From Gammaproteobacteria bacterium (GTDB lineage Bacteria > Pseudomonadota > Gammaproteobacteria > Pseudomonadales > Azotimanducaceae): a stretch of 64,000 bases of DNA. Both the position numbers and the translations under genes were made by a program. The stretch's first letter is position 1. Every line of letters starts with the position of its first letter. A model generated the notes under the pieces. That model was given only the letters and a program-made list of their open reading frames with translations, made no database searches and was not told the DNA's origin. Below, piece by piece: positions 44,877-53,522 of the stretch. The stretch lies in the NCBI GenBank assembly GCA_030428905.1, contig JAUIED010000001.1, forward strand, positions 124,001-188,000, in the 5' to 3' direction.

Positions 44877-44959
44877 ATCGCACAACCACTCGGGCTACCG
44901 GCGCACGCTGAACATCGGGCCCTTGCCGCATCCTGTGGACCGCACCTCAGGATGTAGAG

Positions 44960-45820
44960 ATGACAGAAACCATAGGAGTCGTCCGGCTGGGTGAAGCGGG
45001 CTTCCCGCCGCTCCTCACAGTCATCGACGGCCCGCCGAAGCGACTCTTCTATCGCGGTCAGCTGGATGCCCTGGAAAGGCCCTGCGTGGCTGTGGTGGGT
45101 GCACGTAACTGCACCCGCGACGGGCGCGCCGCCGCCGAACGGTTTGCCGCTCACCTCGGAGAATGTGGGGTGACGGTGGTTTCGGGGCTGGCCCACGGAA
45201 TTGACACGGCAGCCCATCAAGGTGCGCTGGCAGCTGGCGGACAAACCGTGGCGGTGCTGGGCTGCGGCGCAGACCGGATTTATCCAGCGAGAAACACGAG
45301 CCTCGCACACCGTATTCTGACAGGTGGTGGTGCCCTGCTGAGCGAATACGAACCAGGCACGCCGCCGGCCAAACACCGCTTTCCGGAACGGAACCGCATT
45401 ATCAGCGGGCTGTCGACGGCGGTGCTTGTGGTCGAAGCGTCGGAGCGAAGCGGCTCGTTAATCACGGCGCGTGTGGCGCTTGAGCAGGGACGCGACGTGC
45501 TCGCGGTACCGGGCGCCATCGGTAATGCAACCAGTGCCGGATGCCTCAGGCTGATCCGTGAGGGCGCAGCGCTGGTAGACAGCCTCGAGACACTGCGATT
45601 CGAGCTGGGGCTCACCGCACCGACACGGGAGTTGCCGGTGCTGACGGATGCGCAAAGCCGGGTGCTCGGGTCACTTGAGAACGGCCCGGTAACCGTTGAC
45701 GACATTGCCATGCGGGCTGGTCTAGCGGTGCCTGAAGTGCTGATGGCCCTGGCTGAGCTGGAGCTCGAGGGGTTTGTGGCTACACATGCTGATGGGTATA
45801 GTCGGCGCCCCGTTTTTTGA
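44960..45820 (+). CDS. dprA: DNA-processing protein DprA
   Basis: A 286-residue RecA-loader for transformation. The extended Rossmann fold has VAVVGARN near 44-51, VSGLAHGIDTAAHQGAL near 73-89, PERNRIISGLS near 141-151 and EASERSGSLITARVALEQGRDV near 158-179. A C-terminal winged helix follows (about 225-280). It is shorter than E. coli DprA (374) because the N-terminal SAM-like domain is missing. The core is intact. Only 13 bp separate it from purE. Confidence 0.92.
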   Translation: MTETIGVVRLGEAGFPPLLTVIDGPPKRLFYRGQLDALERPCVAVVGARNCTRDGRAAAERFAAHLGECGVTVVSGLAHGIDTAAHQGALAAGGQTVAVLGCGADRIYPARNTSLAHRILTGGGALLSEYEPGTPPAKHRFPERNRIISGLSTAVLVVEASERSGSLITARVALEQGRDVLAVPGAIGNATSAGCLRLIREGAALVDSLETLRFELGLTAPTRELPVLTDAQSRVLGSLENGPVTVDDIAMRAGLAVPEVLMALAELELEGFVATHADGYSRRPVF

Positions 45821-45833
45821 GCGAGGTGCATTC

Positions 45834-46334
45834 ATGGCATTCGTGGCAATTCTGATGGGTTCGGAGAACGATTGGCCCGTCATGGAGGCAACAACGCAGG
45901 TGCTTTCCACCTTCGATATCGCGTTCGAAGCGCGGGTCAGTTCGGCGCACCGGACGCCGGCGGAAACGCAAGCCTATGTGGCTGACGCCGTCGCTCGTGG
46001 TTGTAGCGTGTTCATCTGCGCCGCCGGCCTGGCGGCCCACCTGGCAGGGGCGGTTGCCGCCCATACCGTGCGACCGGTGATTGGCGTGCCCATCGATGCG
46101 GGTCCGCTATCGGGATTCGATGCGCTGCTTTCTACCGTACAGATGCCAGGGGGCATTCCAGTTGCAACCGTCGCCATCGGCAAAGCGGGTGCCAAAAACG
46201 CTGGATATCTGGCAGCGCAGATGATGTCGCTGGCCGAGCCGGCACTCGCAGACAGGTTGCTGAGCGAGCGAGCCGCCAATCGCGAGAGCATTGCCGCGCA
46301 GAACGGGCGGCTGCAGGACAAAATAGCTGGCTGA
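45834..46334 (+). CDS. purE: N5-carboxyaminoimidazole ribonucleotide mutase
   Basis: A 166-residue purine biosynthesis enzyme converting N5-CAIR to [14 protein letters not shown] near 8-17 and SAHRTPAET near 38-46 are the active-site motifs (Ser, His, Arg). [25 protein letters not shown] lies near 81-105 with the usual substitutions. The start is ATG 45834 after GAGG. An upstream open frame to 45774 overlaps dprA and is not conserved. purK is not adjacent. Confidence 0.95.
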   Translation: MAFVAILMGSENDWPVMEATTQVLSTFDIAFEARVSSAHRTPAETQAYVADAVARGCSVFICAAGLAAHLAGAVAAHTVRPVIGVPIDAGPLSGFDALLSTVQMPGGIPVATVAIGKAGAKNAGYLAAQMMSLAEPALADRLLSERAANRESIAAQNGRLQDKIAG

Positions 46335-46357
46335 GAACAGTTCCTGGCGAGGGTGAT

Positions 46358-47158
46358 ATGAGGCGCTTTGGAGTCATCGGTCATCCGGTGCAGCATTCGT
46401 TGTCGCCGCGAATACACCAGGCGTTTGCCCGTCAGGTCGGCATCGCCTTGACCTACGAGAAGGTAAATTGCGACGACGACGCCTTTGAGGCGACGGCCCG
46501 GCGCTACTTCGAGGCGGGCGGCGCAGGATTGAATGTCACGCTACCGTTCAAACTCCGAGCTGCTGCGTGGGTGAACGAGCCCGTCGAAGATGCGGCAGCG
46601 ACTGGCGCAGTGAACACCATTGCGCGGGATGGCGAGCGATTGATCGGGTACAACACCGATGGTGTGGGGCTGATTGTAGACTTGGAGCGTGTCGGTGTTG
46701 ACCTGGCTGGCAGTCGCGTCCTCATGCTGGGCGCTGGCGGTGCCGCGCTGGGCGTGCTGCCAGCGCTGCTTCGAGCCGGCGTCGCTGGAGTGACAGTTGC
46801 CAACCGCACCTTGTCGCGGGCACAGGCCCTGGCCGATCGCCTTTGGGAGGCGAGGGTGGACGCCTGTGGCATGGAGGACATCAACGGAGTGTTTGACGTT
46901 GTAATCAATGCCACGTCCTCCGGTGTACGAGGAGAACGCGTGGCCATCGCGGAGCGGGTCGTTCACGATACAGTGTGCTACGACATGATGTATGGGCCGG
47001 GTGCCGTGTTCCATCAGTGGGCACGGAGCCTCGGCTGCGAGTCGCACGATGGCCTCGGCATGTTGGTGGGTCAGGCGGCGGCAGCGTTCGCCATCTGGTG
47101 GGGTGAACGCCCAGACCCGGAGCCCGTACTCGAAAGCCTCAGGGAGACTACGCAATAG
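46358..47158 (+). CDS. aroE: Shikimate dehydrogenase
   Basis: A 266-residue NADP enzyme of the shikimate pathway (E. coli 272). The shikimate-binding [11 protein letters not shown] is near 11-21, NVTLPFK near 60-66 holds the catalytic Lys, and NTDGVG follows. The NADP motif is [14 protein letters not shown] near 127-140. ATSSG near 187-191 and DMMYGP near 211-216 are also typical. The stop shares one base with the next gene's start. Confidence 0.96.
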   Translation: MRRFGVIGHPVQHSLSPRIHQAFARQVGIALTYEKVNCDDDAFEATARRYFEAGGAGLNVTLPFKLRAAAWVNEPVEDAAATGAVNTIARDGERLIGYNTDGVGLIVDLERVGVDLAGSRVLMLGAGGAALGVLPALLRAGVAGVTVANRTLSRAQALADRLWEARVDACGMEDINGVFDVVINATSSGVRGERVAIAERVVHDTVCYDMMYGPGAVFHQWARSLGCESHDGLGMLVGQAAAAFAIWWGERPDPEPVLESLRETTQ

Positions 47159-47394
47159 TGGTCAGACGATTCATTGCTGGTGCCGTCTGTCCAGGTTGCG
47201 GCGAGCAGGATACGACGGCGGTAGAGCTAGTCGACGGCGTGCCGCAGTCGCGGTTTTGTGTGCGTTGTGACTTCAGCGATGCGACACCAACTGTTGCTGC
47301 GAGCATGCCACGTGGGCGGCTTGAGAAGCCCAGGCTGCCGAATGATGCCGATGAGATCCCGCTGCAGGTGGTACAGATTCGTGACGATCGCTGA
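47158..47394 (+). CDS. YheV-family putative zinc-ribbon protein (DUF2387)
   Basis: A 78-residue small protein. It begins VRRFIAGAVCPGCGEQD, with a second Cys pair in RFCVRCDFSD, the four-Cys zinc ribbon of the YheV/TIGR02443 group. The function is unknown. GTG at 47158 overlaps the aroE stop by one base, indicating co-translation. Confidence 0.85.
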   Translation: MVRRFIAGAVCPGCGEQDTTAVELVDGVPQSRFCVRCDFSDATPTVAASMPRGRLEKPRLPNDADEIPLQVVQIRDDR

Positions 47395-47456
47395 ACCGAT
47401 GACTCACGTTAGGCAGCTAACATCCTGAATTGGCCTTCTTTTCGGCCGGATTCTCG

Positions 47457-47485
47457 TTGGAGATGCCATCTGGCGTTGCTATACT
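47457..47485 (+). promoter_or_regulatory. Sigma-70-like promoter of the cox operon
   Basis: TTGGAG, 17 bases, TATACT. It is the best hexamer pair in the gap and oriented towards coxB, with transcription expected near 47492. Confidence 0.55.
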
Positions 47486-47525
47486 TCTGCGGCTTTTTCG
47501 GGAGCAGCATGGGAGCGCGTCGGGA

Positions 47526-47585
47526 AGCTGCGCAGAGGAAAGTTGCGCACAGGGTAGCTGCGCAAAGGAAAGTTACGTAGAAATA
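47526..47585 (+). repeat. Tandem imperfect 30-bp repeat in cox leader
   Basis: Two units. The first 22 bases of each (47526-47547 and 47556-47577) agree at 20 positions, core AGCTGCGCARAGGAAAGTT. The repeat would be transcribed as part of the coxB leader. Confidence 0.7.
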
Positions 47586-47703
47586 CGTAGGGATTCCTCT
47601 GGGCGTTTCCGCGTTTCCTATCCGTTCGCGAATAAATTTTGTTGCCGCGCTGCGATTACGCGCAACGAACAAGAGCACAAAGCGAAATAATCAAGGTGTC
47701 AAT

Positions 47704-48855
47704 GTGAGAGTGAACAAACTCAACGCCGCAGGTTGGCGTCGCGCCGCGCTTGGCGCGCTGCTGATGGCTGCAGCCGGACTCGCGTCCGCGGATGAGCTCA
47801 ACATGCCCGTGGGGGTAACAGAGATCAGCCGTTCCGTGTATGACCTGCACATGATCATCCTATGGGTGTGTGTAGTGATCGGTATCGTCGTGTTTGGGGC
47901 GATGTTCTGGTCGATCATTCACCATCGCCGTTCACAAGGCCACGAGGCGGCGCAGTTCCATGAGAACACCCGCCTGGAAATCGCCTGGACCATCGTGCCG
48001 ACGATCATTCTGATCGCGATGGCGGTGCCGGCCACGAGCACCTTGATCAAAATGTATGACACCGGTGGTGAAGACATGACGGTCGAGGTTCGGGGTTACC
48101 AGTGGAAGTGGCAGTACAAGTATCTGGACGAAGATTACCAGAGCACTTTCGGGTTTATGTCGACACTGGCGACGCCGCAGGACGAGTTCTATAACCGCTC
48201 GGCGAAAGGCGAACACTACCTTCTCGAGGTCGACGAGCCGCTGCGCATTCCGATCAACAAGAAGGTGCGCTTCCTGCTGACATCGGAAGATGTGATACAC
48301 GCATGGTGGGTACCGGATTTCGGCATCAAGCGTGACGCGGTGCCTGGCATCCTCAATGAGCTTTGGACGATTGTTGAAGAGCCCGGTGTGTATCGCGGCC
48401 AGTGCACGGAGCTGTGCGGGAAAGATCACGGTTTCATGCCAGTCGTGGTTCAGGCTATGGAGCAGGAAGACTTCGATGCCTGGTATGCCACCAAACTGAA
48501 AGAAGAACAGGAGCGCAAGGCGCTCGAAAGCATGGTTTTCACCACCGACGAGCTGATGGCGCGTGGCGAAGAGGTGTACACCAAGAATTGTGTATCGTGT
48601 CACCAGGCCAACGGCCAGGGCGTGCCACCGGTGTTTCCCTCGCTCGTCGGCAGCCCGGTCGCCACTGGTGATCGTGATGCGCACATCCGCATGGTGCTCA
48701 ACGGCGTGCCCGGAACGTCCATGCAGGCGTTCGGCGCCCAGCTCAGCAAGGCCGAGATTGCCGCGGTGGTTCACTACGAGCGCCACGCATGGGGCAACAA
48801 CGCCGAAGATATTACGCAGCCCGTCGACGTGGCCAACGTCGAAGCCGGTCAGTAA
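47704..48855 (+). CDS. coxB: Cytochrome c oxidase subunit II with fused cytochrome c domain
   Basis: A 383-residue subunit II of an aa3-type (caa3-like) oxidase. A signal peptide (about 1-30) and two membrane helices (about 48-70, 92-112) precede the CuA cupredoxin domain with CTELCGKDHGFM near 232-243. A C-terminal class-I cytochrome c follows with the heme motif CVSCH near 299-303 and a later Met ligand. It receives electrons from cytochrome c. The start is GTG at 47704 or at 47710. It is 11 bp before coxA. Confidence 0.95.
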   Translation: MRVNKLNAAGWRRAALGALLMAAAGLASADELNMPVGVTEISRSVYDLHMIILWVCVVIGIVVFGAMFWSIIHHRRSQGHEAAQFHENTRLEIAWTIVPTIILIAMAVPATSTLIKMYDTGGEDMTVEVRGYQWKWQYKYLDEDYQSTFGFMSTLATPQDEFYNRSAKGEHYLLEVDEPLRIPINKKVRFLLTSEDVIHAWWVPDFGIKRDAVPGILNELWTIVEEPGVYRGQCTELCGKDHGFMPVVVQAMEQEDFDAWYATKLKEEQERKALESMVFTTDELMARGEEVYTKNCVSCHQANGQGVPPVFPSLVGSPVATGDRDAHIRMVLNGVPGTSMQAFGAQLSKAEIAAVVHYERHAWGNNAEDITQPVDVANVEAGQ

Positions 48856-48866
48856 GGGGGTATGAA

Positions 48867-50477
48867 ATGAGCGAAGTAGTCGAAACGCACGCAGGTCACG
48901 ACGACCACGACCACCACGGCCCGGACAAGGGCCTGGCCCGTTGGCTGTTCACCACAAACCACAAAGACATCGGCACGCTGTACCTGTGGTTCAGCTTTGC
49001 AATGTTTCTGATCGGCGGCATGATGGCGCTGGTAATTCGCGCCGAGCTGTTTGAGCCAGGGCTCCAGTTCGTTGCGCCGGAATTCTTCAATCAAATGACC
49101 ACGAACCATGGCTTGATAATGGTATTCGGGGCGGTGATGCCGGCGTTCGTCGGTCTCGCAAACTGGTTGATTCCCATGATGGTTGGGGCGCCGGATATGG
49201 CCCTGCCGCGCATGAACAACCTGTCGTTCTGGATTCTGCCCTTTGCGTTCGGAATCATGATCTCCACGTTGTTCATGGAAGGGGGCGGTCCGAACTTTGG
49301 TTGGACGTTCTACGCACCGTTGTCCACCACTTATGCACCTGACAGCGTTACATACTTCATCTTCGCGGTGCACCTGATGGGGGCTTCTTCGATCATGGGG
49401 TCTATCAACGTGATAGCTACCATCCTGAACATGCGTGCACCGGGCATGACGCTGATGAAGATGCCGCTGTTCGTCTGGACCTGGCTGATTACTGCGTATC
49501 TGCTGCTGGCGGTGATGCCGGTGCTGGCTGGTGTGGTCACCATGATGTTGTTCGACATCCACTTCGGCACCTCATTCTTCAACGCCGCTGGTGGTGGCGA
49601 CCCGGTGATGTTCCAACACATCTTCTGGTTTTTCGGTCACCCTGAGGTGTACATCATGATTCTGCCGGCGTTCGGCGTGGTCTCGCAGATCATTCCGACA
49701 TTCGCCAGAAAGCCGCTGTTCGGTTATGACTCGATGGTGTACGCGGTAGCGTCCATTGCCTTCCTGTCGTTCATCGTCTGGGCACACCACATGTTCACCG
49801 TGGGTATGCCGCTCGCGGGACAGCTTTTCTTCATGTATGCAACGATGCTCATTGCCGTGCCAACTGGTGTGAAGGTCTTTAACTGGATCTCGACCATGTG
49901 GCGGGGCAGCATGACTTTTGAAACACCGATGCTGTTTGCTATTGCGTTCGTCATTCTGTTCACTATCGGCGGCTTCTCCGGCCTGATGCTGGCAATCACA
50001 CCTGCTGACTATCAGTACCACGACACCTACTTCGTGGTGGCGCACTTCCACTACGTGCTGGTACCAGGGGCGATCTTCTCGATCATCGCCGCCGTGTACT
50101 ACTGGCTGCCAAAATGGTGCGGTCGCATGTACGACGAGACGCTGGGTAAGATCCACTTCTGGCTGTCGTTCATCGGCGTGAACGTTACGTTCTTCCCGCA
50201 GCACTTTTCCGGTCTTGCCGGTATGCCACGCCGGATACCTGACTATGCGCTGCAGTTTGCTGACTTCAACATGCTGTCGAGCATTGGTGCGTTTATCTTC
50301 GGGTTTTCCCAGGTGTTCTTCATGTTCGTGGTGATTCATGCGATTACCCGGGGCAAGAAGGCTACCGATCGGGTGTGGGATGGAGCGCATGGGCTTGAAT
50401 GGACGCTGCCTTCGCCGGCGCCGTATCACTCTTTCACCCACCCTCCCAAGGTAAGCGACGCAGAGGCGCACAGCTAA
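48867..50477 (+). CDS. coxA: Cytochrome c oxidase subunit I
   Basis: A 536-residue 12-helix catalytic subunit with the heme a, heme a3 and CuB site: TTNHGLIMVFGA (low-spin His), FWFFGHPEVYIMILPAFG (CuB His-Tyr pair), AHHMFTVG (CuB His pair) and AHFHYVLVPGA (heme ligands). The K/D-channel residues look like an aa3 enzyme. ATG 48867 follows AAGGGGG. The longer frame to 48789 overlaps coxB. It has a His-rich N-terminus (HAGHDDHDHHG). Confidence 0.97.
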   Translation: MSEVVETHAGHDDHDHHGPDKGLARWLFTTNHKDIGTLYLWFSFAMFLIGGMMALVIRAELFEPGLQFVAPEFFNQMTTNHGLIMVFGAVMPAFVGLANWLIPMMVGAPDMALPRMNNLSFWILPFAFGIMISTLFMEGGGPNFGWTFYAPLSTTYAPDSVTYFIFAVHLMGASSIMGSINVIATILNMRAPGMTLMKMPLFVWTWLITAYLLLAVMPVLAGVVTMMLFDIHFGTSFFNAAGGGDPVMFQHIFWFFGHPEVYIMILPAFGVVSQIIPTFARKPLFGYDSMVYAVASIAFLSFIVWAHHMFTVGMPLAGQLFFMYATMLIAVPTGVKVFNWISTMWRGSMTFETPMLFAIAFVILFTIGGFSGLMLAITPADYQYHDTYFVVAHFHYVLVPGAIFSIIAAVYYWLPKWCGRMYDETLGKIHFWLSFIGVNVTFFPQHFSGLAGMPRRIPDYALQFADFNMLSSIGAFIFGFSQVFFMFVVIHAITRGKKATDRVWDGAHGLEWTLPSPAPYHSFTHPPKVSDAEAHS

Positions 50478-50487
50478 GGGCGTTGTC

Positions 50488-51060
50488 ATGCAGCAGGCAG
50501 GATCCAACAAGCGTACCGTTGCCAAGCTGAGCCTGATCGTCTTTGGGATGTTCGGGTTCGGCTTTGCGTTGGTGCCTTTGTACGATCTTCTCTGTGAGAT
50601 CACAGGCCTTGGTGGCGACACGGGCGGACAGTATGCCTACGACCCAGCTACTCAGCAGACCGACACCAGCCGTTTGGTGCGCGTGAATTTTGTCACCAAT
50701 ACCAACGGCGGCATGCCATGGAAATTCTGGTCTGAAAAGGGTGGTGTACGGGTGCATCCTGGTGAGCTGAAAGAGGTGAACTTCTATGTCACCAACACCA
50801 CCGATCGGGTGATGGTAGGTAAAGCAGTGCCGTCACTGGTGCCCATCTCGGCTACGGAGTATTTCCACAAGACCGAGTGTTTCTGTTTCGAACGCCAGCT
50901 CCTCCAGCCGGGCGAAACCATGGAAATGCCCATGCGTTTCATCGTCGGCTCGGAACTGCCGAAAAATGTTGAATCGTTGAGCCTGAGCTACGCGCTCTTT
51001 GACGTCACCGACTTCGCTGACGAAAAAGAGCTTGCGGCCGCAGGGTCTATCTCTGGATAA
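50488..51060 (+). CDS. ctaG: Cytochrome c oxidase assembly protein CtaG/Cox11
   Basis: A 190-residue membrane-anchored copper chaperone that delivers Cu to CuB of subunit I. There is one N-terminal helix (about 12-32) and a periplasmic immunoglobulin-like domain. The copper motif is ECFCFERQ near 130-137. It lies between coxA and coxC as usual. Confidence 0.95.
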   Translation: MQQAGSNKRTVAKLSLIVFGMFGFGFALVPLYDLLCEITGLGGDTGGQYAYDPATQQTDTSRLVRVNFVTNTNGGMPWKFWSEKGGVRVHPGELKEVNFYVTNTTDRVMVGKAVPSLVPISATEYFHKTECFCFERQLLQPGETMEMPMRFIVGSELPKNVESLSLSYALFDVTDFADEKELAAAGSISG

Positions 51061-51076
51061 GTAACAGGAGTTCGCT

Positions 51077-52000
51077 ATGGCCAACGCCAAGGCCGATCCA
51101 TCAATCTACTTTGTTCCGCACAACGGCTGGTACCCGGTTGTGGTGGCATTGGGCGCAATGCTCATGGTCACCGGCTTCGGCTCGTACCTCAATGACGTGA
51201 AGGGTGGCGGCGACGGGAGTTGGGTTCAGTTTTACACCGGTTTGACCATCCTCGCGGTGACGCTGTTTTTCTGGTTTGCCAAGGTGATCGAGGAAAACTC
51301 GCAAGGCCTTGCGAATGCACAGCTGAAGCGGTCCTACGTGTGGGGCATGGGTTGGTTCATTTTCTCAGAGGTGATGTTTTTCGCCGCGTTTTTTGGCGCG
51401 TTGTTCTACGCGCGGGTCTTTGCGGTGAGCTGGCTGGGCGGTGAAGGTGGCAAGGCGATGACCGGCGACTATCTGTGGCCAGATTTCTCTGCTGAGTGGC
51501 CGGTCATGCAGAACCCGGACAACGCACTTTTCCAGGGGCCTGACCAGAGTATGGCTTCCCCCGGAATTGCAAACTGGTTTGCTCCGGTCTATCTGCCGTT
51601 TCTCAATACGGTTCTGCTGCTGGCTTCCAGCGTCACCGTGCACTTTGCGCACACTGCCATCAAGAACCAGGACCGCACCAAGCTGATCACCTGGTTGGGT
51701 ATCACATTGGTGCTGGGTTTCGCGTTCCTGTTCTTCCAGGTGGAAGAGTACATTCACGCATATCAGGAGCTCGGACTGACGCTTTCCAGCGGCATCTACG
51801 GTTCAACGTTCTACATCCTCACCGGGTTCCACGGCTTCCATGTGACGATGGGTGCGTTCATCCTGACCATCCAGTTCTTCCGTGCGCTGAAAGGGCACTT
51901 CAAGCCAGATGATTGCTTCGGTTTTGAAGCAGCGTCCTGGTACTGGCACTTCGTAGACGTGGTCTGGGTGTGCCTGTTCATCTTCGTCTACATTCTGTAG
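51077..52000 (+). CDS. coxC: Cytochrome c oxidase subunit III
   Basis: A 307-residue seven-helix subunit. WFIFSEVMFFAAFFGALFYAR near 93-113, VEEYIHAY and FYILTGFHGFHVTMGAFIL are subunit III signatures, and it ends SWYWHFVDVVWVCLFIFVYIL. A long loop around 125-165 is typical of bacterial members. It is convergent with the DUF2909 gene (1 bp gap). Confidence 0.96.
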   Translation: MANAKADPSIYFVPHNGWYPVVVALGAMLMVTGFGSYLNDVKGGGDGSWVQFYTGLTILAVTLFFWFAKVIEENSQGLANAQLKRSYVWGMGWFIFSEVMFFAAFFGALFYARVFAVSWLGGEGGKAMTGDYLWPDFSAEWPVMQNPDNALFQGPDQSMASPGIANWFAPVYLPFLNTVLLLASSVTVHFAHTAIKNQDRTKLITWLGITLVLGFAFLFFQVEEYIHAYQELGLTLSSGIYGSTFYILTGFHGFHVTMGAFILTIQFFRALKGHFKPDDCFGFEAASWYWHFVDVVWVCLFIFVYIL

Positions 52001-52001
52001 A

Positions 52002-52262
52002 TCAGCGATCTGGCGACACCATCTGCTCATCGGAGTGGATGGTGTCGTGCCAGGGCGCGTTGACCCCCAACCGCAATTCGCCCGAGTAGATTCCGTATCC
52101 GATGGTAGCCAGCAGAGCCGCGGCTAGGGTGATACGTACACCCAAAGCATGCAGTAACCTTCTCGATTCCGGTGCTTCGGCATCCTTGAATAAAAAGGTC
52201 AGGCCGCTGAACAGGCTGATCAGAACGCCGATAAACAGTACAACGATGATGACTTTGAGCAT
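52002..52262 (-). CDS. DUF2909 twin-transmembrane protein
   Basis: An 86-residue protein with two membrane helices (about 3-25 and 42-60) and a short polar tail. Its size, and the position between coxC and surf1 on the opposite strand, match the DUF2909 family found in this exact place in Pseudomonas and relatives. The function is unknown, likely linked to oxidase assembly. Its last codons lie within the hairpin at 52010-52053. Confidence 0.85.
   Translation of the reverse strand: MLKVIIVVLFIGVLISLFSGLTFLFKDAEAPESRRLLHALGVRITLAAALLATIGYGIYSGELRLGVNAPWHDTIHSDEQMVSPDR
52010..52053. terminator. Large hairpin at coxC/DUF2909 convergent end
   Basis: A 14-bp arm (CTGGCGACACCATC) pairs with 52038-52053 apart from a two-base bulge, with a 14-base loop. 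It starts 10 bp after the coxC stop and lies in the DUF2909 coding end. It may slow or end transcripts from both sides. No T-run. Confidence 0.45.
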
Positions 52263-52277
52263 GCCGCACTGTAGCGC

Positions 52278-52982
52278 ATGCCCGCGACGATGACACGGGT
52301 GCCATTGCCGCTGACGTTGTTCGTTGTGGTCATGTTGCCGGTTGTGATGAGCCTGGGCAGTTGGCAGTTGCAGCGGGCGGAAGAGAAGCTGGCGCTGGAA
52401 TCAAGCTACCTGGAAAGCCAGGGCAGGCCAGCAGTGTCGCTCCGCGACGCAGAAGCGTTTTCGCTGGTGCGGGTACAAGGTACGTTTGATCAGCCGCTGT
52501 TTCTACTGGATAACCAGGTGCGTGATGGCCAGATCGGCTACTGGGTTTTGCAGCCGTTCAGCACGCGGGAAGAGCAAAGGGTGATCGTGAATAGAGGTTG
52601 GGTTGCAGCACCGTCGTTCCGGGACAGGCTCCCTCAGGTGGCTACGCCGGTAGGTTCTGTAGAACTGGTTGGTATCGTCTGGCCACAACTCGGTCTGCCG
52701 CCACTGCTGGAAGAGGATGCGTGGGATGCCGGACAGACGGTTATCCGCGTGCAGAGGCGCAACATCGAACGCATGGCCATATTCGCTCAGACTGATGCGA
52801 TAGAATTACGGCTACTTCAGCATTCGCCAGGTGTGCTGCTGGCCGCGCCAATACAGCCGAAGTTCTCGAGAGAAACGCATCTCGGCTACGCCTTGCAATG
52901 GTTTGGGCTGGGCGCAGTGCTAGTGATTGGATGGGGAGTAATGTTCTGGCGAAGTGAGAAAGCAGGGAGTCGTCGTGGCTGA
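52278..52982 (+). CDS. SURF1-family cytochrome oxidase biogenesis protein
   Basis: A 234-residue membrane protein with one helix at each end (about 8-26 and 208-226) and a soluble middle. Family marks are LGSWQLQRAEEK near 22-33, NRGWV near 100-104 and the C-terminal HLGYALQWFGLG. It helps insert heme A into subunit I. It overlaps the next gene by 8 bp. Confidence 0.9.
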   Translation: MPATMTRVPLPLTLFVVVMLPVVMSLGSWQLQRAEEKLALESSYLESQGRPAVSLRDAEAFSLVRVQGTFDQPLFLLDNQVRDGQIGYWVLQPFSTREEQRVIVNRGWVAAPSFRDRLPQVATPVGSVELVGIVWPQLGLPPLLEEDAWDAGQTVIRVQRRNIERMAIFAQTDAIELRLLQHSPGVLLAAPIQPKFSRETHLGYALQWFGLGAVLVIGWGVMFWRSEKAGSRRG

Positions 52983-53481
52983 TCAAGCGAAAGCCAGAAG
53001 GCAGTTGTTGTGGATGTTTGGCATTGCCTTTGCGGCGTTGGGGATATCCTACATTGTCTATTACTACGCGCAGAGCTCGGGTGGTTGGGGGACGACAAAC
53101 CATGGTGCGTTCGTCGTGCCGCCGACCAATGCACAAGATCTCGGTGTCGATGGCTTCGACACGCAGGAGAAGTGGTGGCTATGGGTAGCCACATCGGATT
53201 GCGACCAACCAGCATGTCGCGACACGCTTGAATCACTTCGCGCGCTGCATATCCTTCTGAATCGAGACGCTCGGCGAGTCATGCGAGCGGCTTTACTCGA
53301 ACACCCCCTCGACCATGACGATGATCATCTGCATACGTATGCCCTACCAGAAGATCTGACTCCCGGGGTGTACATCGTTGACCCCCTCGGCAATCTGGTG
53401 CTGCGCTACCCGCTGGATACCGAGCCGAAACCGGTGCTCGAAGACCTCAAGAGGCTCCTGAAGCTCTCCCAGATCGGGTAA
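52975..53481 (+). CDS. Membrane-anchored hypothetical protein of the cox cluster
   Basis: A 168-residue protein with one N-terminal membrane helix (about 10-30) and a soluble domain holding one CxxxxC (SDCDQPACRDTL) and an acidic His/Asp stretch (HPLDHDDDHLH). The C-terminal part (PGVYIVDPLGNLVLRYP) resembles the thioredoxin-fold end of SCO-like proteins. It is the positional equivalent of the hypothetical gene between surf1 and ctaA in Pseudomonas. GTG 52975 follows AGGGAG. An upstream in-frame GTG at 52954 is less likely. The role is presumably oxidase assembly (inference). Confidence 0.8.
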   Translation: MADQAKARRQLLWMFGIAFAALGISYIVYYYAQSSGGWGTTNHGAFVVPPTNAQDLGVDGFDTQEKWWLWVATSDCDQPACRDTLESLRALHILLNRDARRVMRAALLEHPLDHDDDHLHTYALPEDLTPGVYIVDPLGNLVLRYPLDTEPKPVLEDLKRLLKLSQIG

Positions 53482-53522
53482 ACTAGCGCGCTTTCCAATT
53501 CAGCCGATCCGGGAGCCTGACG

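Larger units (their letters stand above)
47395..47703. other. Promoter and long repeat-containing leader upstream of coxB
   Basis: A 309-bp gap. It contains a sigma-70-like promoter (47457-47485), then about 210 bases of leader with a 30-bp-period imperfect repeat (47526-47585) and a doubled TACGTAG (47574-47590). An 86-codon plus-strand frame here has a repeated SCAxxSCAxGSCA pattern created by the DNA repeats. I judge it non-coding. Confidence 0.55.

Noticed and set aside
47430-47690. Plus-strand frame with repeated SCA motifs before coxB
   Set aside because: The Cys pattern is created by the leader DNA repeat; there is no ribosome site and the remainder is unstructured.
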